NCBI RefSeq assembly: GCF_032362555.1
Contig: NC_083536.1
Span: forward strand, 7,130,001-7,194,000
Reading direction: 5' to 3'
Origin: Amyelois transitella
Lineage: Eukaryota; Arthropoda; Insecta; Lepidoptera; Pyralidae
Length of the DNA: 64,000 nucleotides
Every line of letters starts with the position of its first letter. Position 1 is the first letter of the stretch. The notes below the pieces were generated by a model that ran no database searches, had not been told where the DNA came from, and worked only from the letters and a program-made list of their open reading frames with translations. The position numbers and the translations under genes are program-made. Positions 52,301 through 61,459 of this stretch are shown one piece after another.

Positions 52301-53860
52301 TTCATCACGGCGGTGACGCGCCTCTTCAACGGCATTCTGCGCTCGGGCCACTACCCGCAAGAATGGAAAACCGGAAGGGTGATCCTCTTGCCCAAGCCGG
52401 GAAAGGACCTCCGCAAGCCTGAGAGCTACCGGCCCATTACGCTTCTCAGCGCCCTCTCGAAGGTGTTCGAAAAACTGCTGCTCGGCCTCATACTGCCGCA
52501 CATCACGCCGCGCGCCGAGCAGTTCGGGTTCCGGCCCGAACACTCTACGACGCTCCAGATCGCCAGACTCCTTGGCGAGATCTCAGCTGCTGCCAATCGC
52601 AAGGAGACCGTGGCTGTCGTGCTCCTCGACAACGAGAAGGCCTTCGACAGAGTATGGCACGAGGGGTTGCTGTACAAACTGTCGAAGAGCCAAATACCTA
52701 GAAGACTTACAAGGATTGTGGCCTCCTTCCTGAATGAGCGGAAGATCAGGGTGGCGGTCGAAGACGCCGTATCTTCGGAAAAACCCGTCCGGGCTGGCGT
52801 TCCTCAGGGTAGCTGCCTGAGCCCGGCCTGCTACGCTGCGTACACCGACGACATCCCGGTCGCCGATGGAGCCAAGCTGGCTCTATACGCCGACGACGCG
52901 GCGTACTTCGCGAAATCCATAAACGCGAAGCACGCCGCCAAGAAGCTCCAAAAGGCACTCGACGCCCTGCCAGATTGGCTCCAGAAGTGGAGACTGTCGG
53001 TGAACGTGGCGAAAACGCAGGCCATTATCTCCGGGAACGCCGCCCCACCGCCGCCGCTGAAGCTCTTCGGGAAGGACGTGGCGTGGCAGCCACACGTCAC
53101 CTACCTCGGGGTCAAGATCGACCGTGGACTTCGCCTGAAGACCCACGTCGATTCAGTGGTGCAAACTGTGAAGATGGCCAGGGGAAGACTGCGTCCAGTC
53201 CTCTCCTCCAGCCTCCCGCTGAAGACGAAGCTCGGGATCTACAAAACCTACGTCAGATCCCGCCTCACGTACGCAGCCCAGGCGTGGTACGCCTATGTCG
53301 CGGAGACAAACAGGCAACGTCTCCGCGCTCAAGAGAACCAATGTCTCCGCGACATCGTCAGGGCCCCACGGTACGTGAGGAACGCGACGATCCAGCGGGA
53401 CCTTAAATGGGAGGGCCTGGACGCGTTCATCTCGCGTCTGGCCGGCGATATGTTCGGCAGGGCGGACAGGTCGGCGCACCCGCACCTTGTGGGTATCGCG
53501 CCACTCCACGCTCGCCCGCCGGACCGAAGACACTGGCCATCGCCGAGAGAAGCCATCTTCACAGCGAACACCACTGCAGGCGCCGCACCCGCGGCGCCCG
53601 TTGACCCCGCAGGAAGAGGAAGACCTCATTAGTGGCCGCCACGGCCACGCTCGTGACCTGCCTGCCGTTGCAGGCAGCGTAGACATCCGCTGAAGAGGGC
53701 CACAATCCCTGACCAGCTACCCCACATTTCCGCCTACGGCGGAAATGCAGGATGACCCATGACGACGTGAGGGCAGTTGATCATAAGTTTTCTGTGTGTA
53801 CGGAATATTACAGTGAATAAATAAATTACAAATAAAGAGGAAACTGTGCCAACATTTATT
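49340..53860 (+). mobile_element. Jockey-type non-LTR retrotransposon B, internally deleted
   Basis: This is a plus-strand, very GC-rich element with a 5' leader (about 49370-49765, with a TATTTAAAAGG near 49440), one long ORF, and a 3' UTR ending in AATAAATAAA-like repeats near 53815-53845. The 5' border is uncertain because no target duplication was found. It has no sequence-level similarity to Jockey-type element A beyond shared motifs. Confidence 0.75.
49766..53632 (+). CDS. Jockey-type fused ORF: gag N-terminus, half endonuclease, full RT (1288 aa)
   Basis: This is one uninterrupted frame from ATG 49766 (the frame is open further upstream). Residues 1-150 are Ala-rich low complexity; about 150-250 is a folded Gag-like region (GWMRRDAEVLVRLVHGDWLS); about 270-510 is Pro/Ala-rich. 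At about 51330 it changes to the C-terminal half of an AP endonuclease, starting KHTAWNSTRINRSGR and including DTIDIVAHRGL and SDHRPVLL. The complete RT follows: RKAPGADNVTNEALR, YRPITLLSALSKVFEKL, LDNEKAFDRVWH, GVPQGSCLSP, LALYADDAAYF and a full C-terminal domain. The zinc knuckles and the endonuclease N-half are missing. So an in-frame deletion fused ORF1 to ORF2. Confidence 0.88.
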   Translation: MEPPPREGVGAGPPHPSPDIALHTPPAAYATPTGVFPAPAAAARAAADTATLTAAAATQASAATTTTAATLDATAAVAAAATESRTFVANAADAVTYFAAAAAATHAAAATAAAAVATTATPAAAAPASAAVSAAVKSAAAATAALAAASLPAPLANLSPKGWMRRDAEVLVRLVHGDWLSPGMAQWMAIYLRLKENEVRGVAPSVDDLAALDIARRGMITLPPVDMETPRRQVISSLLKRARSPTGDAPETPKKPRALDMREGEEESCSTAEPSSSGSTTDLTGAGARDRPLKRAATMASVRGSEAAAAAAAAADAAAMKPPPAGKSAIPRWQSRDPRRAPAGAASSRAPAQASAQTSALAPAQTSTHSHTQAAAHAADRPPAQESARPPSQAPALAATRPPNQAPAPAAARPPSQAPAQAAARPPAQTSAQTPAQAPAQASAQRAPPSLAAPAVSFARVAASAGAPLPQRKGAQRGAVPRAPPTTSTPAASTSTTAVASSGTAAHAATATAAAAAAAKHTAWNSTRINRSGRILLQAAVDHDFELLGPDEPTHTDTLGGSDTIDIVAHRGLTALPTLHVYPDLPSDHRPVLLILRDLPARVTLPRRTSKIKWDHFQEEIVGDKASVAFKRVSTSEEVELAASAITRSIQHALDAARTPVPATAKPEPLPAHLTALLERKRKMRRLWMSTRCPTLKADLNKLVETIKDKLEEHAARSWENHLLSVGGDIPSVHRLCRQLSGVPQPVRPLLAADGLPRFKAEDRAEIFAEHLERQFTPNPIVDQAHHDSVIEHLREYLAEPVPELEDAVFFTPGQVKRTILKLKPRKAPGADNVTNEALRHLPPGFITAVTRLFNGILRSGHYPQEWKTGRVILLPKPGKDLRKPESYRPITLLSALSKVFEKLLLGLILPHITPRAEQFGFRPEHSTTLQIARLLGEISAAANRKETVAVVLLDNEKAFDRVWHEGLLYKLSKSQIPRRLTRIVASFLNERKIRVAVEDAVSSEKPVRAGVPQGSCLSPACYAAYTDDIPVADGAKLALYADDAAYFAKSINAKHAAKKLQKALDALPDWLQKWRLSVNVAKTQAIISGNAAPPPPLKLFGKDVAWQPHVTYLGVKIDRGLRLKTHVDSVVQTVKMARGRLRPVLSSSLPLKTKLGIYKTYVRSRLTYAAQAWYAYVAETNRQRLRAQENQCLRDIVRAPRYVRNATIQRDLKWEGLDAFISRLAGDMFGRADRSAHPHLVGIAPLHARPPDRRHWPSPREAIFTANTTAGAAPAAPVDPAGRGRPH

Positions 53861-54418
53861 TACAACTACCCTTTCTATCAATAGATAACAGCGTCTATTA
53901 TAACTGTCTTCACAAAAGCCAGTATTTTTTTTAAAGTGTTGTCATTTGGTAATAACTGTCAATGTCAGTCACTCTCTCAGTGAAGTAGTAGTAAATCGAT
54001 TCATAATGAAGAAAATCGATTTCGTAGTATGTTTTGTATTTTAACCAAACCAAAACCTTCTGTTTATAATGTTTTAATTATTATTTAAATTTATTTATTG
54101 TACATTCAAATCCCTATGTATAGTGAAATTATTCATAGAATCAGTTTAATGATCGATATCGATTGTTTTAGGTTATGTTAAGACATCCCTTGAGATATTT
54201 GTTTGAGTGTCAAAAGTCAAAACCTGACAATCGCTTCTTGTTCATGAACTTGTTTCGTGTATTTCGTATATTTCTTGAAGTCTTTGCTTGTTAACCGGAC
54301 TCCGATATTGATCGCATACTCACTGACCCTTTTTCTGTACCTGGACACCCGATTTTGTAAATCTTTGACGTCTGCGCGAACACCTGATAACCTGGATTTA
54401 GCCTACCTATTTGCCAAA
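53861..54418. other. A/T-rich flank left of piggyBac B
   Basis: Non-coding. I searched for the left terminal repeat of piggyBac B and found none that matches the right side. Confidence 0.35.
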
Positions 54419-56603
54419 ATGGGTTTCTGCATTGTTTGTGGAATAGCAACGGATCGTTGCAATACAATAGGAAGTCGTCGATTGGAAATGGAAGGCGAAA
54501 TAATGTTGTCCATTGTAAGACAATGGATTGCACCAAAAACGGTAAGCATCTTCTTTTTTTCCACATTAAGCGAGGTCAGCTCTCTTAATTTTTCTACGCC
54601 ACGATTTTCTGTCCAGACATTCATACTATGGTTATATAAATACTAATTCTAATAAATACTACTTCAAAGATTAACATTGTATTAAAAACAATAATATAGT
54701 AGTTATATATATTTTTCAATTCAATGAGTATTATCATTAATTAGTCCCTTTTTTTCAGGCAAGTGAAAGTGATATTATTTGTCATTCATGCTACAATGCT
54801 GCCAACAGTGTAGCCAATGATGATGAGAGACCAGAAGCTGAAGAAGCACCTTTAGGACAAAAGCAAGGTGACGAAATTATCGACGATGAACCATGCATGT
54901 CGATGCCGCCACCAGAACTACCGACTGAGTCACCTTCTGCGTCAACATCGAGGGCTTCTTTTCGAAAATCAGGAACTCCAAGTCAAAGACCATCTCGTTC
55001 AACATCTGTCCCGAACGATAGATCAAGATCCCCTACAAGTCGTAAATCGTCTACCCGTAAAAGAAGATCACAATCAATACCTAGGGTTTCAAGGCAGAGA
55101 GTATGGAGGCAAACTGCTTTTTCAGAAAAGACCCATGATCCGACCTTGCCAATAAAGCCGGTAAGACGTCCCATTGAATATTTTAACGACTATTTTGACT
55201 TTGAGTTTTTAGAAAAGATTTCAGAATGCACTAACTTATACCACTTTCGCTCAACGGGTCGTGAACTCAAATGTACGGCCGTGGAAATTGCTAAATTATT
55301 TGCAATACATATCTACATGGGCTGCATTCCCTACCCCCCGAGTACCATGGTATTGGAGAGCTGGTACTAGATTAGCTCTTATTGGTGACCTGATGACAAG
55401 AGACAGGTTTCTTATAGTTCGTAACGCACTTCATGTGGTTAATTCTGATTCTCCAACTGCAGAGGAAAGGGAAAATCCGCTTTGGAAAGTGCAGCCCATG
55501 GTGAACAAGGTAAAAGAAACTTGTAATAAACTGGAAAGGGTTCCGGGCTTCTATTCTGTGGACGAACAAATGATACCCTTCACAGGACGCTGTAAGTTAC
55601 GCCAAGTAGTACAAAATAAACCCCGGCCTGTTGGTCTAAAAAATTTTGTTCTTACCACATCTGAGGGATTAATGTTAGACTTTGACATCTATAAAGGTGC
55701 CAAGACAACTTTTGGTGAGTCAAATCTCGGTCTTGGCCCATCTGTTATCTTACACCTAGTTAAAAGTGTTCCCCCTGTATTTACCACGACCGGTATTTTA
55801 CAACTATTCCGTTAGTTGAGGAAATGGAAAAGCTAGGTTTGCATTCAACGGGTACAATAATGCAGAACAGAATACCGGAACGAGCAACAATTAAATTTAA
55901 AAATGATAAAGACATGCATCGCGGTGAGTCGCAGCAATTTACATGTCATCCTACCGCATTAATAAAATGGAAAGATAATAAATCTGTACTACTAGCGTCA
56001 AACTGTACTGCAGCTGAAGATGAATCAAACGTAAAAAGATGGGACAGAAAAAATAAAGTTTACGTCGATGTTGCAGCTCCAAAAATTGTCACTAATTACA
56101 ATCAACACATGGGTGGTGTTGATGTACTCGACCAACAAATGGAATATTACAGAACATTTATAAAAACAAAAAAATGGACATTATAAGTTTTGATTCACTT
56201 TTTAGATCTCTCAATCGTTAATTCTTGGAGGCTTTACAAGAACGATTGTGTCGCAAATAAATTTCCCAGAAAAGACACAATGCCACTTCTTGACTTCCGC
56301 ATGGATGTTGCTAACAGTTTATCATCTTTACCCGATCGTAGACCAAGAGAAGATTGCGACGAAGATATAACTGCTCGAGTACCTCGTCGGGATTATAAAA
56401 TATATAGGCCATCATTAGCACCCACGGAATCAAAAAGATATGATGGCTATGAACATTACCCTATTAGTGATGATATAAAAGCGCCGAGATCTTGCAGATT
56501 AGAAGACTGTAACAGTCGATCTAAAATAAAATGCGAGAAATGTGATGTTTATTTGTGTTTGTCTCGTGACAAAAATTGTTTTAAGAATTATCATAAGAAG
56601 TAG
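54419..56603 (+). pseudogene. piggyBac-like transposase B (2 exons, frameshifts and one stop)
   Basis: Exon 1 is 54419-54541 (donor GTAAGC) and exon 2 starts at 54759 after TTTTTTCAG. The join creates a small Cys cluster: CIVCGIATDRC in exon 1 and ICHSCYNAA in exon 2, a zinc-binding N-terminus not seen in copy A. The core is decayed: DFEFLEKISECTNLYHF, a frameshift near 55340, FYSVDEQMIPFTGRC (first Asp), a frameshift near 55775, HDRYFTTIPLVEEM (second Asp), MGGVDVLDQQMEYY (later Asps), and a TAA at 56184-56186. The C-terminal Cys-rich domain (CEKCDVYLC) is intact to 56603. Confidence 0.85.
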
Positions 56604-57037
56604 ACTGATTTTCTGTCTCTAATTTTTTTGAAAGCTTATTTGTCGGTTGCATCGTCAACCAAGAAATTTCGGAGCCCTGGGCCCGGTTTCTACTTATTAA
56701 TAAGGCTGATTAATGTTACTAAATATAGTTCCTAAAAAAATTGCCGAAACTGGAACGGTTGATCTCTTTAAAATTTATGTTATAAGAATAAATACTTGGT
56801 ATAGTACAAATTATTACTAAAAAGAAGTTGTTTTTTATATTTTTTTACTATAAATAAAGAGTATATCTCAGAAACTTGTTTTATTTTCATAATTCAGCTC
56901 AGATACAATGCGAAGATGACACAGACTCACGATCGTGCGACTTACATTTAATTCCTGAAGCTCACGATCGTGAGGGTCTGATTGTGGGAGACCAGCACCA
57001 ACAGGATTTTTTTCATTATTTTTCCTATCTGTTATGA
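56604..57037. other. flank with two palindromes TCACGATCGTGA
   Basis: The first site (56926-56936) and the second, perfect site CTCACGATCGTGAG (56961-56974) are 35 bp apart. They may belong to the right end of piggyBac B. The remainder is A/T-rich. Confidence 0.4.
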
Positions 57038-58640
57038 ATGCTAACAAAACGAGTATACCACATTTTAACAGTATTTAAAAGAATTTCATCTCTCGGGTGT
57101 AAAGGGATAAAGCGTGGGAAAATAAATAACGCAATAGCTTTCATGATAGCAAAAGATGGTTTGCCCCTAAATACAGTTGGCAAACAAGGATTTAATTATT
57201 TGATGAAGGTAATGGCACCATTGTATAAAGTACCAGCTCGAAAAACTATGACACATATAATTGATGAAAAATATAATATTCTTTCAACACAACTCAAAAT
57301 AAAACTACAAGAGGTAGAAGCATTATGTTTAACTGCAGATGTTTGGACTGACCCGCACAATAGCCAAAGCTACATGGGCTTAACTGGTCATTGTATTCAT
57401 GAAAATAAATTAATGAGTATAATTTTTGGCGTATCTGCCTTAATAGAACCTCACAATGCTGATTATTTAGCGTCCGTAATTACTAATATGACAGAAAAAT
57501 GGGACATTACAACTAATAAAGTGATAGCGTTTATCACCGATAACGGCGCTAATATAGTCAAAGCTGTTACAAATGTATATGGCAAACATAAACACATGCC
57601 ATGCTTTGCCCACACATTAGTAGCATCAAAACCATTCGAAAATAAGGATGGCCTGGAAGAAGCTAAGAATTTGCTGACAGCCGTAAAAGATATTACTACA
57701 TATTTTAAGCATAACACAAATGCTGCTGACTCTCTGAAGAAAGCTCAGGAACATATAATAAAGCCTTTGGCGTTAATTCAATCAGTGTGTACCAGATGGA
57801 ATTCTATTTATTACCAACTAGAATGCTTTGTTGAGTTATCTGAAACCATTGCCCCAATACTACTCAAGTACCCAAAAGCACCAACAATGCTATACGCAAC
57901 GCAATTAGAGCATATAAAAGATCTAATAAATATATTGAGGCCGTTAGAAACAATAACTAAGGAAGTATCAGGAGAAGATTATGTTACAGCTAGTAAAATT
58001 ATACCAATCGTATCTTGTCTAACTGAAACATATAATACAATGCAAACTTTAACTGATGTCGGTGCTAAAACAAAAACTTTAATTATTGAAGGCTTGAAAA
58101 AGAGATTTGGACAGGTCGAACAAGTTCATTTGTTAGCAGTTGCTACAATTTTAGATCCTAGATTAAAAAAAATTCATTTTGCTGATAAACTAGCTTGTTC
58201 TAGAGCAATAGATAGAATAAATAGTTTGATTTTGGATATAAAACACAGCAACAACTCCCACAAGATATAGACGACGAAGAGGAAGAAGCAGAAGAAAATG
58301 ATAAAGAAAAAGGAATATGGAATTTTCATAAATTACTAGTGAAGAAGCAGCTCTCTACATGTAATACACTTGCACACGAAAGTCAGGGTTTAGACGAAGA
58401 ATTTAAACACTATTTATCGCAAGCAGTTGTGCACCTGAAATATGATCCTATACTTTACTGGCAAGAACAAAGGAATTCAATTTATCATCACGTTCACTCA
58501 ATAGCCATGAAATATATGTGTATTGTGGGGTCATCTGTTCCTTGCGAGCGCCTATTTTCGATTGCCGGCAACATCGCAAGCTAGACAGATTATTATTCTT
58601 AAAAAGCTTGGATATTGAGTACTGGGAACTATAAACTAAC
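57038..58640 (+). pseudogene. hAT transposase B, N-truncated
   Basis: The BED finger is missing. The core reads KINNAIAFMIAKDGLPLNTV, LCLTADVWTDPHNSQSYMG, FITDNGANIVKAV, MPCFAHTLVA, CTRWNSIYYQLE, SGEDYVTASKIIPIV and ILDPRLKKIHF. A frameshift falls near 58255-58265, after which an acidic linker and the dimerisation region follow (GSSVPCERLFSIAGNIAS). About 15 codons are then deleted, and the last residues read LDRLLFLKSLDIEYWEL before the stop at about 58632. It is related to but clearly distinct from hAT A. Confidence 0.88.
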
Positions 58641-58896
58641 TTTTTAATGTAAACTAAATTTTTAACTGAAATAAATATCTTTTTTAATACCTGTTACTTT
58701 GATTTAGTGGTAAAAACCCTTTAATTGGTAAATGGGTTTGTATTTGTATTAAAAACATAGACTCAATAAGCAACTCGGAAAAAGATCGATTTTTTCAAAA
58801 TCAATTCTTTTCACCTCGATTTTTTTGTGTATCGATTTATTAGACTTCGATTCGAATCGATTTAAAAATCGATCTTTTTTGGAAAGAATCGCCATC
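58641..58896 (+). other. hAT B 3' end with terminal motif
   Basis: The sequence is rich in ATCGATT-type motifs and ends GAATCGCCATCCCTA at about 58896, which looks like a hAT terminal repeat (TAGGGATGGCGATTC when reversed). The left partner is not in the window. Confidence 0.5.
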
Positions 58897-58959
58897 CCTA
58901 CTGCACATCTCCAGTACATAATACTGGTACTTTATCTTTGTTTGCCACGACAATTAGGC

Positions 58960-59449
58960 TCGTCGAAAAAATATCAATACATCGATATACCAATTAATTT
59001 TTTTTCAATGTATCGATATTTTTGAGCGATATTTAATTTTTCGATGTATCGAGGTATCGATATAAAATTACAAGTATTGAAAAGGTATAAAAATCGATAT
59101 TTTTTATAGTATAATTAAAAAATCCTAAATAAAGTATAATTAAAAAGAATACTTTTTTTATACTAACATTTTTTAACAAATTACATTTTTTTTGTCTTTG
59201 GTCGACTCGATTTACTGCGTTTTAATTTGGTACTTAAGTTGGCTTTTAAGTTGGCAACTCTGTCTGTCAATGTCATTTCAGTGTCAGTGTCTGTGCTTCA
59301 ACTATCCGTCTGTTATCCGTCCGTATTATAACCTCAACGCGAGCGTATTTCTGCCTGCATTTGAGTTGATTATAGTTCTCAAACAATCTAAACAATTAAA
59401 TCAATAATTAATTCACGTATATGAACAAAATAATTCGAGCATTCCAGTC
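58960..59449 (+). other. 5' region of hAT C with ATCGAT-rich motifs
   Basis: TATCGAT occurs repeatedly between 58970 and 59100, as in the subterminal parts of hAT A. It is non-coding. A promoter for the gene starting at 59450 may lie here. Confidence 0.4.
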
Positions 59450-61459
59450 ATGTCTAGTGTTGTATGGAACTTTTTCAAAAAAATAGACAGACAAAACGTT
59501 TCATGTAATGTGTGTGGGAAAATATATAAAACCAGTGGCAATACGACGAATTTATCTACACATCTTAAAAATACGCATCACCATGCGTTTTAGCAACTTA
59601 AAAATAAAAACTCAAGGTCAAGTTAAGTGAATATTACACCAAGAACAAGAAATAGTTCACCTGTTTCGTCTACTAATTCAACTATTACCAATACTAATAA
59701 ACCTGCTGAGATAGAAAATAACTTCATGGAATTGTCTGAAATTGCGATTTACGATGATACTGGTGTAAGTATTTTATTTGTGCAAGATCAAACGTAGCTT
59801 TAGAATCTAAATATCAATTGTTCATAACCAATCAACTAATGATGTGTAATTACTATAAGTATCGATATCGATAAATTTAAATTTTGGTGTTTTCACTTAA
59901 CCTTAATACTATTTATGACGACAAGTGTAATGAAATATATACAAAATATTCAATAATTTTTTTCAGACTGAATCCTCCAAAGATGGTCAGAGTAAAGACT
60001 TGTGGAAACAGACTACACTCATAGATATGTTTGAAAGAAGTTCAAGCTATGAAGGTATTTTTTTTTATATTAGATTACTGTATTGTTTTCATTTTAGTTC
60101 TATGAGGATGTTCTAATTTAATATTTTTCTCAATTTAGCAGGGGGTCATAAAACTAGCCAAATAAATCAAGCTTTGATCTACATGATTTGGAAAGACAAC
60201 ATGCCTCTATCTTGTGTAGAAAAATCAGGATTGAAAAGATTTATGAGCGTCATTTGTCCACGCTATAAAATTCCATCACGAACTACTGTAAGCGAACTAT
60301 AATATTAAATTATTATCTTATCCTTTTTATTTTTAAATGTTATTTTATTATTCATTTCTCATTCCAGATAACTAGGCTCATGGAACAACGATACGCCACT
60401 ACCAAAGCCATTTTAAAACAAAAATTAAGTGAGATAAATAATATTGCTTTAACAAGTGATATATTAACTCTTACTAACTCGACACGAAGTTTCATCGTAG
60501 TGACAGCACATTTTCTTAACACAGCTAATAACTGCACTCCTGAGCATGAGATGGTGACATTGACAGCACGAAGAATGTATCAGGTAAGTAAAGTATAAAA
60601 TAAATGCATCAAATTATAAAAAATAAAATAAATAGTTAATTATAATAAATTTAATAAAGTGGACTAATATTGGTCTTCTTTCCTGCAGACGCACACAGCT
60701 GATTATATAAAAGAATGCTTTGAAAATATTACCGACGAGTTTACAATAGAAAAGGATTGCATCTTATCAATTACCACTGATGGTGGTGCTTACATGGTTG
60801 CTGCAGTGAAGAAAATTTTGGAAGATGGAAAAAGAATTCCTTGCATGGCGCATTTGCTGAATTTAATAGTGGATGGCGCAACAAGAGATAATGCACCAGT
60901 TCTTCAAATTGCCAATCGTGTCAAAGCCATTGTTACATATTTTAAACAATCTGTGAACGCAATGGACGATTTGCGAGCAGAAAAAGAGGGACAAAAGAAA
61001 GAGGGAGAAGTGTTAACACTTATACAATCAGTAAGCAAAAGGTGAAATTCTTGTCTTGATATGTTGGAAAGATTCAATACATTATCAGCTATTGTGGCTA
61101 AGATTTTAGCAACTAGGCGGAATGCACCTGATATGATAACTTCTTCAGAGTTAAGTGTCATACGAGATCTGATAATATTGCTTACCCCATTTAAGCAAGC
61201 TACTGAAGAAATTAGCGGCGATCAGTACGTGACTTCTAGTTTGGCGATTCCCATTGCAAACTTACTTCAGAAAGGACTTGAAGAAGTAAAACCTTTCACC
61301 GAATTTGGTGTTGCTGTTCAGAAGAGTTTGCTAAACTTAGTTATTGCCAAACTAGAACCACTAGAGCGACATTTACATCTTGCTATAGCAACAATTTTAG
61401 ACCCTCGCTTTAAGCGTATTCATTTTAATTCAGCACTAGCTGATTCTGTACGAATATAG
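59450..61459 (+). pseudogene. hAT transposase C with at least four introns, 3'-truncated
   Basis: Exons are inferred from GT-AG ends and continuing homology. Exon 1 from ATG 59450 carries a BED finger (CNVCGKIYKTSGNTTNLSTH) and a TAG at 59591-59593. The others are 59967-60054, 60142-60286 (NQALIYMIWKDNMPLSCVEK), 60368-60583 (IALTSDILTLTNSTRSFI) and 60689-61459 (SITTDGGAYMVAAVKK, IPCMAHLLNLIVD, a TGA at 61043-61045 replacing the Trp of the RWNS motif, EISGDQYVTSSLAIPI, ILDPRFKRI). The tandem-repeat block then replaces the dimerisation domain. Few lesions and clean splice sites suggest a recent loss. Confidence 0.8.
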
